Positions 12,571-25,000 of a stretch of DNA of 64,000 nt are shown piece after piece; position 1 is the first letter of the stretch, and the number at the start of each line of letters is the position of its first letter. A program made the translations under genes and the position numbers. The DNA comes from Cinclus cinclus (lineage: Eukaryota; Chordata; Aves; Passeriformes; Cinclidae), in NCBI RefSeq assembly GCF_963662255.1, contig NC_085047.1, positions 20,184,258 through 20,248,257 on the forward strand. Direction: 5' to 3'. The notes beneath the pieces are model-generated. The model had not been told where the DNA came from. It was given only the letters and a program-made list of their open reading frames with translations, and searched no databases.

Positions 12571-13490
12571 GGAATCATAGAATTATTTGGGTGAGAAGGG
12601 ACCTTTAAAGATCAAAGAGTTCCACCCCACCTTCCATGGGCAGGGACGCCTTCCGCCAAATCAGGTTGCTCCAAGCCCCATCCAACCTGGCCTTGAACAA
12701 TGCCAGGGATGGGACATCCACAATTTCTCTGGGCAACCTGTGTTAGGGCCTCACCACCCTCACAGTAAAGAATTTATTTCTATTATCTAATATAAACCAA
12801 CTGTTTCTCCTTGTCCTACCACTACATGCCCTGTAAAAACCCTTTCTCCATTTCTCTCACAAGCCCACTCTAAGTACTAAAGGTTGCACTGCAGTCTCTC
12901 TGGAGCCTTCTCTTCTCCACATTAAACAACCCAAACTCTCTCAGAGTTTCTCCTTAGGGGAAGACCTCCAGCTCTCTGATGGAATTTGTGTCCTTTCCAT
13001 GGACTTGTTCTAACAGGCCCATGTCGCCATTTTACTGGAGACCCCAGAGCTGGATGCAGCACTCCAGGTGGGGCCTCACAAAAGCAAAGGACTGGAATCA
13101 CCTCCCTTGCCCTGCTGGCCACTCTCTTTTTGGTGCAGCCTGGGATACAAATATCTTTCTGGGCTGTGAGCCTATGTTGCTGGCTTGTCTCTAGTTTTTC
13201 ATCCACCAGTGTCCTTAAGTCCATACCTGCAGGGCAGGGCTGTTTTTAATCTGTCTCTCATCTAGCCAGTGCTGACACTGGAAATTGCACCCGATCCAGG
13301 CACAGGACCTTGCACTTGGCTGTGATGCATTTCAGGAGGTTTGCATTGGCCACTGCTCAACCCACCAGGGTTGTCTGGATGAGATCCCTTCCCTCCAATG
13401 TGTCCACTGCATGACCAGCTTGGTGTTATCCACAGAATTGCTGAGGGTGCACTCATTCCCAATGTCTATGTCACCAATAAATATGTCCCA
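12571..13490 (-). mobile_element. CR1-type LINE, 3' fragment
   Basis: The plus strand begins with the reverse complement of the avian CR1 3' end (ggaatcatagaattatttgg, then gaagggacctttaaagatc). It continues with familiar CR1 3' blocks: the CTCCAAGCCCCATCCAACCTGG region, a cctcaccaccctcacagtaaagaa block, a block around gggcctcaca, and a reverse-transcriptase-derived tail near 13300-13490. The element is therefore minus-oriented and about 0.9 kb. It is 5'-truncated, the usual state of CR1 copies. Its frames carry stops and shifts and are not functional. It lies in the ABI3BP intron between exons w8 and w9. Confidence 0.9.
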
Positions 13491-14127
13491 ATCCTAGACT
13501 AGAAGTCTTTGTCTGACTAGGAGTCTAACTAATCCTAGAGATTAATTAAATCTGAATATTTCACCATGTTGTTGTCCTTACAAGAATCTGCACTCATAAA
13601 ATCCCTAAATTCTGTTGTGTATCCTAGTTTACAAGTTCAGTCTCCACACACTGGTAATTAGATTTGGTAGTGTCATTGACCAGCCCTCAAATCATCATGG
13701 GAAGTAGTCAAAGGGAAAAGTAGGAATTCTTGTTTTTCCAGAGTACAGTACAGTAGATTGAATTGTGACCCAGTACACTGAATGTGATGTTTTAGTTTGC
13801 CTGTAACTGTTATAGTTGTGCTGTTCAGAAAATATGATAGAAACCACTGGCAAGTCAATATTTGCACATTTTTACTTCATAAATACCTTGGACAATCCCT
13901 TCTCTAATTATGGGTGGGGGGAAAGTAATGATGAATACTACCATCTAATAATATCTAGGGTGTGATGACATATGTAGTCATATACATATTCAGGCATTAA
14001 GCGTATTTTTTTTTCATCTTCATCTGGAGATTAAGAATGCTTATGAAACCTACAAATGCTGTTTTCAAAACCACCACATCCTCCTGAATTAGATAGAGCA
14101 TTATTTTTTGTATGGATCTGAGGGATT

Positions 14128-14178
14128 AAAAAAAAAAACAAAACAAAACAAACAAAAAAAAAAAAAAAAAAACAAAAC
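14128..14178. repeat. A-rich simple repeat
   Basis: About 50 bp of A runs broken by single C residues (AAAAC units), in the ABI3BP intron. I see no recognisable element attached to it. Confidence 0.85.
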
Positions 14179-15192
14179 CCAACTGTTTTATAAGTGACTA
14201 CAAGAGTCCAAAAAGGAAAAGGGAAGAAAGATGGAGATATTCCTGTTTATATATTGTAAGTATTTCCAAAAAAGCTCTCCTAAATGAGTCTTTGGATCTT
14301 CTCCCTTCTCGCCCACAATCTCTCTATTTATAGGGTAATCAAGAATTATATTACTCTTGAGGATTTTCTCCTTTTAGGTACAAAAAGGCTTTTATTACAT
14401 AAATGTGTTGCACATATCTCCTGGATTTTCTTAAGGAAAGAAGGGCAAAGATGAATAGTGGAACAAAAATCTTTTCCTGTGCCTTTCCTTTGTATAATAA
14501 AATCCTTCATAATATTCTGGAAAATACGAGTAAGTATGAATTAAGGGGCTTAGGTTTGCCTTTTAGACTTCACTGTCAAAGGACATTATCAGATAAATTT
14601 AATGGGTACTGGCTGGAGCTGCACATTGAAACCAAGTTGGGTGCTTCAGAAATTTCTACAACAGTAATTGTCTTTAGCCATGTTGGTGTATGAGGTGACA
14701 GTAACTTTTTATAGTTTGGAATGGCGTAAAATGTTCCTAATTATAATTTCATTTTCTTACATCTTTTGCTTCAACATGAGGGTAGCCAGTTGTATTGGTC
14801 AGAAATTTTGTGAGTAGGATACTGAAGATGTTTCCTAGCACATTGAGGTGGTGTTTGTTGTGTAAGGATATATCCATTTGAATGCCAAAAAATTACTGTT
14901 GACACAACTGAATAATTACACAGAAAGTGAATCACTTAAACCTTTGTAGAAAATCCTAAAAGAGCTACATTTTTCAGTGTAAACTTCATTTAAAGCTTCA
15001 TGACACACAGTTCTCAGAGAATTTAAGGCTGAAATTACAACTCAGATCAACTCCTAATCTCACCTTCACTTGTGATACTAAATCAGACATGAAACGTTGC
15101 TTGAGAAGTCAGAATATAATTTCTAGTTTGTTTCTGATTTTACAGAATTTGAGGCTAAGTAATTAATAATGATATCTTGTAATGTCATTCAG

Positions 15193-15303
15193 TGACTACA
15201 TCACCTGGCCCTCAGCACTCTCCTATACCTCCTGCCAGGCCTACACAAATGAGAAGAAAACCTCTGCCTCCTAACACCGTGACTGGTAAACCAGGGAGTC
15301 CAG
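15193..15303 (+). CDS. ABI3BP: ABI3BP stalk exon w9 (111 nt, phase 1-1)
   Basis: The acceptor is ...taatgtcattcag and the donor G|gtattt. The 37-codon unit begins VTTSPGPQHSPIPPARPTQ and ends VTGKPGSPG. It is the most proline-rich stalk exon. The PIPPARP and RRKPLPP stretches look like SH3-binding polyproline motifs. ABI3BP was named for binding the ABI3 SH3 domain, but that this exon is the site is only a guess. Confidence 0.92.
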
Positions 15304-17971
15304 GTATTTCAGCCTTTTCAGCACAAATATTTTATTGTGTGTGAGATTATACTGGCTAGCAGGGTATAGGAGAATTCTATAGCATAGATTTCTTTGCTCT
15401 GTGATACCTATAGAAACTAGTCTTTTGGAACACATGGGACTTGTGTCTTTTGGCTTCATACAAAAACCATTACCTTTTTTCTCCCTAACCTAGTTATATC
15501 GACATCATGCCTAGTAAAGAAGTGGAAAGAAAAATAGCACACTCCAGGTCATCCTTTAAGAAGATCAACCTTAAGAATATTTCGTATCTACTAATATAAT
15601 TTTTTGCTATTTGATGTCCACAATGGATGGGAGATGTTGACTATTGTGCTTCAATGCCTAGTCCTAACAGGTTATTTGCTATGGAATTTCCACCTATATA
15701 TGGTACATCCATTAACCACTGCAAATAATGTGCTAATAGTCACCAAGACAACTGCGCTGGGAGGTAGAGCAAGCTAAGTTGTTTCATGTGCAGAGTTTAG
15801 CCTGATTATTGTGCTAAAGTATTCTGGCTTCTCACTACTGGTTTAAGAGGACATAGAGACTTCCACCTTTCCTATTTTATTTTAAAATTATCCTGAAGCA
15901 GGTATTCAGTATCCACATGGATGTTTTTTTCAGTGGATTCTAAGTAAGAATCTTTAGGCTAACATGATCCCACACAGTCAGAAGCTATCATTCCTTAAGC
16001 TTAGCATCATGACAGCTTCTTTCCTCTTCATATTGATCTCTGTAGTTCCTTGGAAATATGAGAATATACAGCTGTATGTAAATATACAGCTCTACTGGAT
16101 TTCCTATTGTGGGGTTTTTTTTGTTTATTTCATTTGGGACTTTGTGTGCTATTAAGGTACTAAAGACCTAAATAATACTTCAGTATTTTGTGTGGCAGAT
16201 GAGTAGCAAGAATCTACAAGGTGGGTGAGACAACCTATATATATTTATTCATCAGCAGAGCCAAAACTGAAATACTGCGTCTATATTTGTTGTTGATGGG
16301 TTGTTTCCTTAGTAATTGTTGTTTCCTTAGTAATAGTTCCAAGAAAACAGAGGACATCATCAGTCTTAGACCTGATATATTTTCTTTTGCTTGTGTTGGG
16401 CTCTATACTAATTCTCTCCACTAAGTGTCTAATTAATTTACCAGTGTTTTGAAATTTCAACCTTTTTCCTTACAGTGGAAGCCAGGTTATGTGGTAGGCA
16501 GCATTTGCCATACTTTCCCAGGTTTTCAAGATGGAATAAATTGGTTAAATGATCTCGTTCTTCCTTGTGGGGACAGTAGAAAATTTTCTTTCTTCTGTGT
16601 TTTCTAGTGTTTTATCCAGCTTAGTTTTAAACATTGTAATTTTGTTTCTTCTGGTTCCCTGGACAGACAGTTCCACTGTACTGGAAACAGGAAAAAATTT
16701 GCTTCAATGTTCTTCTTGGACATTCCCTGTCAGAATTCTGTCCTCTTTCTCATTAACACTGTGATTAATTCCTTAGTTGCATCTTTCTAACTCATCCAGT
16801 GGATATTTTGGAAAGGTTTCTATGCAGACATTAAAAGTCTGCTGAATGGGAAAAAATGGAAATGAGTGTTCCAGAAACTTTGTGAAACTGAACTCAAGTG
16901 AGAATCTTTCAGATTTCCACTTTATTAAGAAAATTAGTGGAAAGTAGGGATTTTTGTTGTCTTAAACTTGGCTCACCAGAGTTCTGCCTACAGTTGCCAG
17001 ATTCTGCATCATACATAATGGGGAGGTAACTACATTATACAGTTCTTGACTCTTCAGGGTTATCTGGGAATACCTGCATGTTTTATGAATTTAATTCTTG
17101 TCTTTTACAGTAATTATGCAAGAAATCAAGACTTTTACCATGGATTGTTTGCCTCTTAGAAACCTGTTTTCTTTATTAGGTGGTAACAGATAGAGAATAA
17201 AAAGCAATGTCACATAATCTAAAATACCTTTTTAAAATAGCGCTTTAATTAGAGATGATAATATTGCCTCCATTAGTCAGTTTTTGTCCAGACTTATGCA
17301 ACCTACTTCAGAAATGAGTTCAGCAAGAAAACCTGTCTTCTTGAGGGATTTAGTGCTATAAATGTTCAAAATGCTGGATTTGGCTGCATTTTCTTTGCTT
17401 TCATTTGAAGTGTATCTTAATTTCATTTAGTGGAAGCTCCAGTACTGTTCTGTGGTTAAAGTCTGAATGTAGACCATAGTTAAGGACTTGGTGTTTAGCA
17501 CTATAAATCTTCCAGCACCACCCTTGCTAGTGTATATGCTGTATTGAGAGCAGAAATTAATCTTACCTATATTCGAGGGAAGAATCCAAGTTTCAGTTGC
17601 TTACTTCAGCTAGTGTCTTGCAACTCAGGAAGAAACATGCTCTTTCTTTAAGGAACAGGATGTCAGTGGTTGTCATTTTGCATCCTTTTACCAGTGTAGG
17701 ATGGTTCTGTACATTAAAGAATGTTATATTCTAGCTGACTAAAGTCCTCCAAGACAACCTCAAAGCAGCAAAAAATTTTCTTACTGGGTTTCAAGATTAG
17801 GTTACATTTGCAATTAGCACAGTTCAGAACTTTCCTAAATCCAGCTGAGGGATTACTGTGATTTAAATGAAAATACTTGTTGCATGAAGCAGTTGTCAGA
17901 AAGCCAAGTTCTCTTAGAAGATCAGAAAGCTGTTTGACTCCTTCAAATGCTGAATGTCTTGTTGCTACAAG
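15304..17971 (+). other. ABI3BP: ABI3BP intron between w9 and w10
   Basis: 2.7 kb of AT-rich intron. It contains a local duplication of ttgtttccttagtaat (16301-16336) and an 18-nt micro-exon-like segment (16476-16493, treated as a finding). Nothing else supportable. Confidence 0.7.
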
Positions 17972-18076
17972 TTCCTCCATCTGTTGCTGTAGCTAAGCCT
18001 ACTGGACCAACATCACCTGTGAGGACAGGAACGTTGCATAAGACACCAACAGCTTTTGCAACTCCAGAGTACTATG
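17972..18076 (+). CDS. ABI3BP: ABI3BP stalk exon w10 (105 or 84 nt, phase 1-1)
   Basis: The donor is G|gtgagc. Two acceptors fit the same frame: AG at 17970-17971, giving VPPSVAVAKPTGP, and AG at 17991-17992, giving a start at 17993 (AKPTGP). The second has the better pyrimidine tract; the first gives the fuller unit. The rest contains TSPVRTGTLHKTPTAF and ends PEYYG. It is Pro/Thr-rich like the other stalk exons. Confidence 0.85.
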
Positions 18077-19468
18077 GTGAGCATATAACAAACAGTTCTG
18101 GTTTCTTCTTTTTTATTTTTTTTAACTAACATTAAGGTTTCCATTTTCCTTTTGCTTCCCTTCCTGAAACTTTATTGATGCATTGTATATTTAACATAAA
18201 AATTCTTCTCTCTGGGGTGATTCTGGTTTCTTTTATGCCACTTAATGACTTTTCTGATTTGACTGAGATCTAGTTCCTTTCTCTTACACATGTGGGTAAT
18301 GGAGAGCATGACAGGGCTTCCATCATTCTAGAAATCCATACATGCTTAGTAGGCTTTCAGTACTATTCAGTGGCCATTTAAAGCTGTGCAAAGAGTAAAT
18401 AAGGCACCTCTTTTCCTGGACATTTCAATTTTCCCAGGACACACATTTAAAATATTATTTTTCCATGACTGGTAGTACTCATCATAGATGTGATATCTTC
18501 CTTTATTTGATCAAACTGCCACCATTTAAATTGAAAAAATTGTAGTAGTGTAATCCTAGTTGTCAGTGGGTAATTTGCCCTTTATCAAACTGGGAGCTGA
18601 TTACAAATTCAGAGCTAAGTCTTTTCAAGGTGGCATACAGTAATGAGTTTGGAGGAGGATGTGTTTAGAATTATTGAGCCCAAAATGTGATTTATTGTCA
18701 TGAATGATGCTGCCTCTAATTTTCCTGGATTTATAGTAATACTTAAATTCTTGTCTCCTTACAATGATCATGAATTCACTGTGACCTTCAGTGCTCAGTA
18801 AAGCAAGCTAGATGTGAGATTTATTTATAAATATTTGTTGGGAAGGTATTGTGTTTTATCTGTTGAGATCCTTTGTTGTATTTGCATCACATTCAGTGTA
18901 GTGGCTAATTATTACAACACTGCATCATGAATCCTGACTGCTTTAGAACATTTCACTGGTGTATTTCCTTTCAATTTCCTTCAAATTTTCTGGAAGCTGT
19001 TCACTCTGAAGACAGAATTTTTTACTTCCTTGCTGTTATTTTCAGAGAAGCTACTGTGCCAATGTAGTACTTCTATATCTCCCTGGAACATCAAAAAATC
19101 TCCAAGCTAAACAGCCAGTACAGTGCTTTTTCTGTGGCTGACCTTTTTCTTCCTTAACAAAAAATTCAATTGAAGCAAACCCAGGACAATGGGCTAAAAT
19201 GTATTTTACATATATTGCATTAACTAAATCAAACAGCAGTCATGAAATCTGTCATTTTGATTATGGCTGTCTGTACTAGCAGGTAAGTACAGGATGTACA
19301 CAGCATCACAGAAAAAATGGAGTACCTAAAATGAAGAGACCTGGCAGCAAATGTCTACCATTTATCTATTATTACAATGATTTAAAATTCCAAAGGAACT
19401 GTGGAATGCTGCAGTTAGTTCTAACACTGAAACATATTTATTGAAAATTATAACTGTGTTTCCTACAG

Positions 19469-19537
19469 TTGATGCAACTGTCTTCAGCTCTAGTCCTACA
19501 TCAGAAACAGATTCTTCAGGAAAACCAAGGTACCAAG
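19469..19537 (+). CDS. ABI3BP: ABI3BP stalk exon w11 (69 nt, phase 1-1)
   Basis: The acceptor is ...gtgtttcctacag and the donor G|gtagga. The unit begins VDATVFSSSPTSETDSSGK and ends RYQG. It is Ser/Thr/Asp-rich, unlike the basic earlier units, and is the last stalk exon before the FN3 domain. Confidence 0.88.
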
Positions 19538-20229
19538 GTAGGATATTCATAGCTATGGTATTTTTATTTCAGGGAGCATATGAAGTCTGAGCTATCTTGC
19601 ATTAAATTTTCTTATTTGGTTATTCAAAGGCCAAAATTTTATTTGATTCTGTATCACTTCAGTGGCAGATGAAAGAGCTGTATTACAAACCAGCATTTTC
19701 TTAACTGAATTTTACTTTTACTTTCTGGACTAAAGTTATTGCTCCTTCTGTTAAACAAAATATATGTTATGTCTTTGTATTAGCATATCCCTCGAAAGCC
19801 GCAACTAGAATTATAGTCTCATTTTACTATAGAAGAAATAAAGTTGATTTTTCTATTTTGTGACAGATTTTGATTGTTTCAAACAGTGTGCATCACCTGC
19901 TAATGCCTTCAGAATGTCATCTCATCAGTGGTGCCAGTGGGAAGCGGGTGAAGGCAGTGCAGATTCCAGGTCAAACAACAATAAGTAAAATTTTAAAAAC
20001 AAGTAAAACCCAAAAAATAACAACGACACAAACAAAATCCAAAAACAAACGAAAATGAGAACAAGCAGCTTAATATTGACTATATGGAGTTCATTCTGAA
20101 AGCTTTTTGTTTCACTTGTGCAGACTTTTGCTTGGTGTCCCTCGAATGGATGTTGTGCACCAGGTGAAATGGCACTGCCATTTTGTAATAACACTCTATT
20201 GAATAACAGCTCTTTCCCATTGTTCTTAG

Positions 20230-20442
20230 CCCCCCATGTCAAGTACATGAAGAAAGATGATGACGTGCCTTGCTCCATCACAAGCTCTCTTGAACATTTT
20301 CCTCAAGAAGAAGTTGGCAGCAAGGAAGAACCCACTCGTCCTCCACAAAATCCTCCAACCAACCTCACGGTGGTGACTGTAGAGGGTTGTCCATCCTTTG
20401 TCATACTGGATTGGGAAAAACCAGACAATGACACCGTTACTG
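20230..20442 (+). CDS. ABI3BP: ABI3BP exon w12: linker and first half of C-terminal FN3
   Basis: The exon follows ...cccattgttcttag and ends at a weak donor, G|gttggt. It encodes an acidic/basic linker (VKYMKKDDDVPC, then SKEEPTRPPQ) followed by FN3 strands A to C: NPPTNLTVVTVEG, FVILDWEKP and DNDTVT. The Trp in LDWEKP is the conserved FN3 core tryptophan. NLT is a possible N-glycan site. The frame joins exactly to exon w13, giving TEYEV. Confidence 0.95.
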
Positions 20443-21900
20443 GTTGGTTTGATTTCTTTCCTCCATTGTGTTATAACACAGTATTGCCAGCTTAATTTAC
20501 TTTCAGAGTAGCTTTTTACCATTTAAAAGTACTTTAATCCCCAAGAATTCAAGGAGCCCAGTACAGGTTTTTTTCTGCTGTTGTCAGCTCCAGTGTGGAC
20601 AAGAAAATGCTGCTAGATTAAAACAAGATTTATACAAGGATCATTTGTGTCAGTGATGACACAAAAAGGTACTTAAGTATGACTCCATATCTTTTTCAAT
20701 TTTCTGGCTCCTCTCTTTACAATACATGGTAAGATCTAGTCAAGAAGTTCCAACAAAAAAGCAGTATACATATAGATGCACACACATACTGTAGGCATAT
20801 TTCTTGACCTGAGGATGCTGTTTCACAGTGGGCCAGACACAATCAAAGCTTACATCAATCGAGTAAGTCAGTAGAGTTGTGCCAGCATAATTCTTGCAGT
20901 ACCCACTGCAAGAGGGTAAACAAGCCCTCTCTGTTAAAAGAATCTGGTTTTTTTCATTTCTAAAGGAAGGAGTTTATATTGAGCATAAATGCATGTGAGT
21001 CATGGAGGACTCAGCACAGACAGGTAAACATGCAAGACAGTCATTTTTATTTCTTCCATCATCTTCTGTATTTCAACACTAGCTGACAAAAACTGGATGT
21101 TGATGTTAGCTAGCAACTCTGTTAATGACTCATTAAAATCAATTCTGAATTCAAGAGAAGGCATTGAATCCTGCTTTCTGAAAACAGTGATTGCTTCATA
21201 TTGGCACCTGTGTGGCATTACTTGTTTAGACAGGCTTGAACCAATTTTGCTGTCATCTCTTCCTATTTTTGTAGTTTATGCATGTTTTTCCAATCGTCCT
21301 ATTTAGACATCACATTTTTTTTTAAGAAATTTTCTATTTCAGATAGAAAGGTGGAGACAGAAAACATAATTTGTTGCATCACTTTGTTTTTTGAACGGTT
21401 CCTTTGCTTGAATTTAACTGTGTACAAGGGGTTTCACTGGGTATGCCCAAAACAAAAACATAATGGAAAGGTCTGACAAATAACAACCAAAACAGTGATC
21501 ACATTCACCTTCTTGTTTTCACAAAAACTGAACGTGTCAGGAACCAAGACCATTTTTCTCATGCTTTGCTCCTTTGTGTTGCCACAGACATGTAGGCCAT
21601 TTTTTTGCCTTGTGCACTGAGTAGCAAGCAGGTACTGGATGGACTAAGTAGTTCTTGCTGTGTTACTGTGTGTGCATGTGCATATTTGCATGCTCATTCA
21701 TTTCCTTTTCATGCTCATGTATTTTCTTTTCCAACTTGAATGAGTTAAAAAGTCCAAATCATGTATTGACTTCAGGCTGGCAAAAGGCAGAAAGGTTGAA
21801 TTCCTGTAAAATTGCATACTCGTTCACTATCTGGTTGTATTTAAGAAGGTCAAGTAAGAGATGTTACTTGATCTAATTTTTCTTTACTGTAATTTTCCAG

Positions 21901-22012
21901 AGTATGAGGTTGTGTCAACTGAAAATGGAGGAACTGATGGTGAAAAGGAGAAATCAATTATCACTACAAATCAAACCCATTCTACTGTGGAAAACCTAAA
22001 ACCTGACACAAG
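21901..22012 (+). CDS. ABI3BP: ABI3BP exon w13: middle of C-terminal FN3
   Basis: The acceptor is ...tgtaattttccag and the donor AG|gtagtt (phase 1 to phase 2). It encodes EYEVVSTENGG, a charged loop, and TTNQTHSTVENLKPDT. These are the C' to E strands of the FN3 fold, with the characteristic L-x-P-x-T before the next strand. NQT is an N-glycosylation sequon. Confidence 0.95.
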
Positions 22013-25000
22013 GTAGTTAAATAATATCATTTTCTTAATCCAACTAATTTAGACTGTTAGCTGTCTGCCACATCAAACGGAAATACTTATGGAAATAAGA
22101 CTCAATTTGTTTTCTTCCTGTTTTGATAGAAAAATTGTATGGTTTGGTTTAGCTTTCTTGTAAATTAACAAATAATACATATTTGAGGAATTTTTAGGAA
22201 ACTTCCAAGAGCATTTGTGATCTGGACAAGCTGCAGAGGTGACTTGTTAAATCAGAAAGATTACCTATCAAAAGTAAGAAAAATACCATGAAGAGGAAAA
22301 ACACATTTGTCCTCAGTATATAATTTTCTTTCAGTGTCTTAAAAGAGCTGGCAAATTAAAAATGAGTAAGTGAATTCCAGTTGCTGGTGTGCCTCTCATG
22401 CAACTAGCTCAAATAAGCATGATCTATCTCTAAATATCAAATCTCATTAAAAAAGTATTCTTCTTTTTGTGGCTAAATTCAGAGCAGGAAAGAAAACCCC
22501 TTGTCTTTTGCTACATTGTTTACTAATTGCAGCAGAAAGCTAATGAGTGACACTTGGGGTTTTTCCTGTAAGACCATCCATTCGGGTTTGGTGAATGAAT
22601 TTTTATGTTTTATATAAATTACCCTTTTCTATTATTTCTATTATCATTCATTAATTGGAAACACAGCACAAAATTCTGCATAGAGCCCATGTTGAAACTT
22701 TATTTTTAGGCAATGTGTGGTGTAATCTGAGGTGCTAGTTCAACCTCTGTTGTTACCAGCAGCTCCTAGGAGAAGGAATGAAAACCTACTTCACAAAGTG
22801 GTGGGCAAGAGAAGAGAATTTGAAAAACAAAATGCATGCGAAAATTATGATACCCCAAAAGAGTTTATTTGACAGATTTCAAAAGATGGGCTCACAAGAT
22901 GGGCTAGAATTGCTGTGTTTTGCTTCAAGAATGCTTGTGTTGTTTCCTGGCTTTTGGCTTGTGACAGGGTAAACTGCAGTTCTGTCATGTTAAGAGGCAG
23001 TTAGGATATGTTAGCAATATATAGCTTGGGCACCAAGCATTTCTTTTCATGATCAGCTGAAAAGGCTTATAAGAGATGGCAAAATAATGTATTTCTGGAG
23101 TAGTGACTAAGAAGGGGAATAGGTGCTGCTAAAGTTGTCAGGCTGTGCTGTTTGTGTTTTCATTTCAGTTCTGTTTTGAAATAATTCAGTTCTGTTTTGA
23201 ATCTTTGAAAAGAACACTGTATTATTAAACAGATTACATTACCTTTAATTCCACATTCAAGCTCTTCATGTGGCAGAAATGGAGTGGATCTGGTTAAGTG
23301 TAGAAGGACATTGAAGCAAAGAAAAACCCTTGCTGCTGGGAGCAGTGTCCACATGATCATAAGAGGAAAGCTTTTTACACTGCTGTTTGTTCAGAAAGGA
23401 AGCAAGATGGAGAGAGGCAGATCCAGCTAGAACCATTGGAAAGGTATAATGAAGGCAGGAATTATACCGTAGCAGATAAGATGGTTTTTAACCTTAGCAA
23501 CAAGTCTGCCAAACCTGTGAGAAGGCTTTCAGGTTTTGGTAGGTAAGATCAAACCAAACACCATGGACTACAGCTGTCTTTTGAAGTGTGCATTTTTTTA
23601 CAAGGAACTAGATAGGAAATCAGGAGTGACTGATGGAGGCTGACTTAAGATATAAAGGGATAACTTTTCTTGAGGAGAGAGCAGCTACCATTTCCTCAAA
23701 AAGGAAAGACAGCTAAAGCCTTTCTGGATCCATAGGGCCATTGCCCAAAACTGAAAATCTTTTATATAAATTGCAGTGGTGTATGTCCTTCAAGTCTCAC
23801 CAGATTTAAGGGGAAAAAAATCCTCAGAGTGGCTCTGTTCAATAAAACTCCAATTCCAAGTAAAATGTGTGTTTCCTAATTTTGAGGACACCTTGAGAGC
23901 TTTGGCAGAAACACAATCCAGGCTTGCTGGCACACTAAATTCAGGGAAAACAAGAAAATGGTTAAGACAGCTGGCATCATGTAGACAATATCTGTTCTGC
24001 CAAGAAACATCATGTGTCCATAATAAAAGTCTCATGTCTATCAGGAGCTGCTCGTTAGATGAAGGAAATGGACTTGCGGATAAAACACTGCAAATGGGAG
24101 GAAGAGCGACAATTCAACATAGCTCAATATTCATTAACAGAGTCCCTGAAAAATCTCAAAATTCATCAAGTAATACATTAAGACTAGGAAGGAAACTTTT
24201 CCATAATTAGCCTTAAAGGGAAGAGCTGTAGAAGAGGTAGAGCTGGAAAAGAAACTTGGAAGAGAAATAAAAATCCCTCCTGCAAGTGATCAGCATTTGC
24301 AAAATATATGGAAAGAGAGATGCTCAGCAGCAGAAGGTGGATTAACTGGGAGGAACCTCTTGGCCTGGTAACACTTTGGAGAAACTGACAAGCTGAATAA
24401 GAGACCAGCTAATTTATTTTTTCCAGCTTTCTTGAAGCCTTCAGTGAGGCTGGTGTGAACACCCTATGCTGAAGGTCTGGTGCATTCAGAGCTAAAGGCA
24501 GTTCAGGACAGACCTAAAGCTGACAGACCTAAACAAAGACTTCCCAAAAAGGCATAAAAATATTTGTGAATCTCTTACCTCAGTTTTCATGGGTAAGTTT
24601 AAACCAGAAAGACCCTGTAGCAGTTCAAGCCTGTAGTGGAGATGTACGCTCTTGAGGAGCTGGTCTGCAATCACATTGGCCAAGGTCTAGTGTCCTGTTG
24701 AGCTACTTCAGGTAGGATATAGTAGTGCCTCGCCCAAAAGCTGAAGAATTGATTGACCACAACCAGCAGGACAGAAGCAAGATGAACAACTTTTCAGTGT
24801 GAAGGGGGCAGAACAAGCAGCAGGGAAACCTGGGTGTCAGATCATGCTGTTTGTTTGCTTTACTTTTTTGCATTCTTCAAATAGGTCATATGGTTACACT
24901 GCTGGGAAGTTCTGCAGCAAGGCAGACACCCTCCTTCCTTTGAGCTGGCCTCTACACAAGGCAGCTTTTAAAGATTAGGAGCTAATGACCAGGCTTTAAA

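Noticed and set aside
23400..24900. Slightly GC-richer intron stretch with several open frames (one of 144 codons).
   Set aside because: It may be an old transposon, but I could not match any part of it to a known avian element and will not name it.
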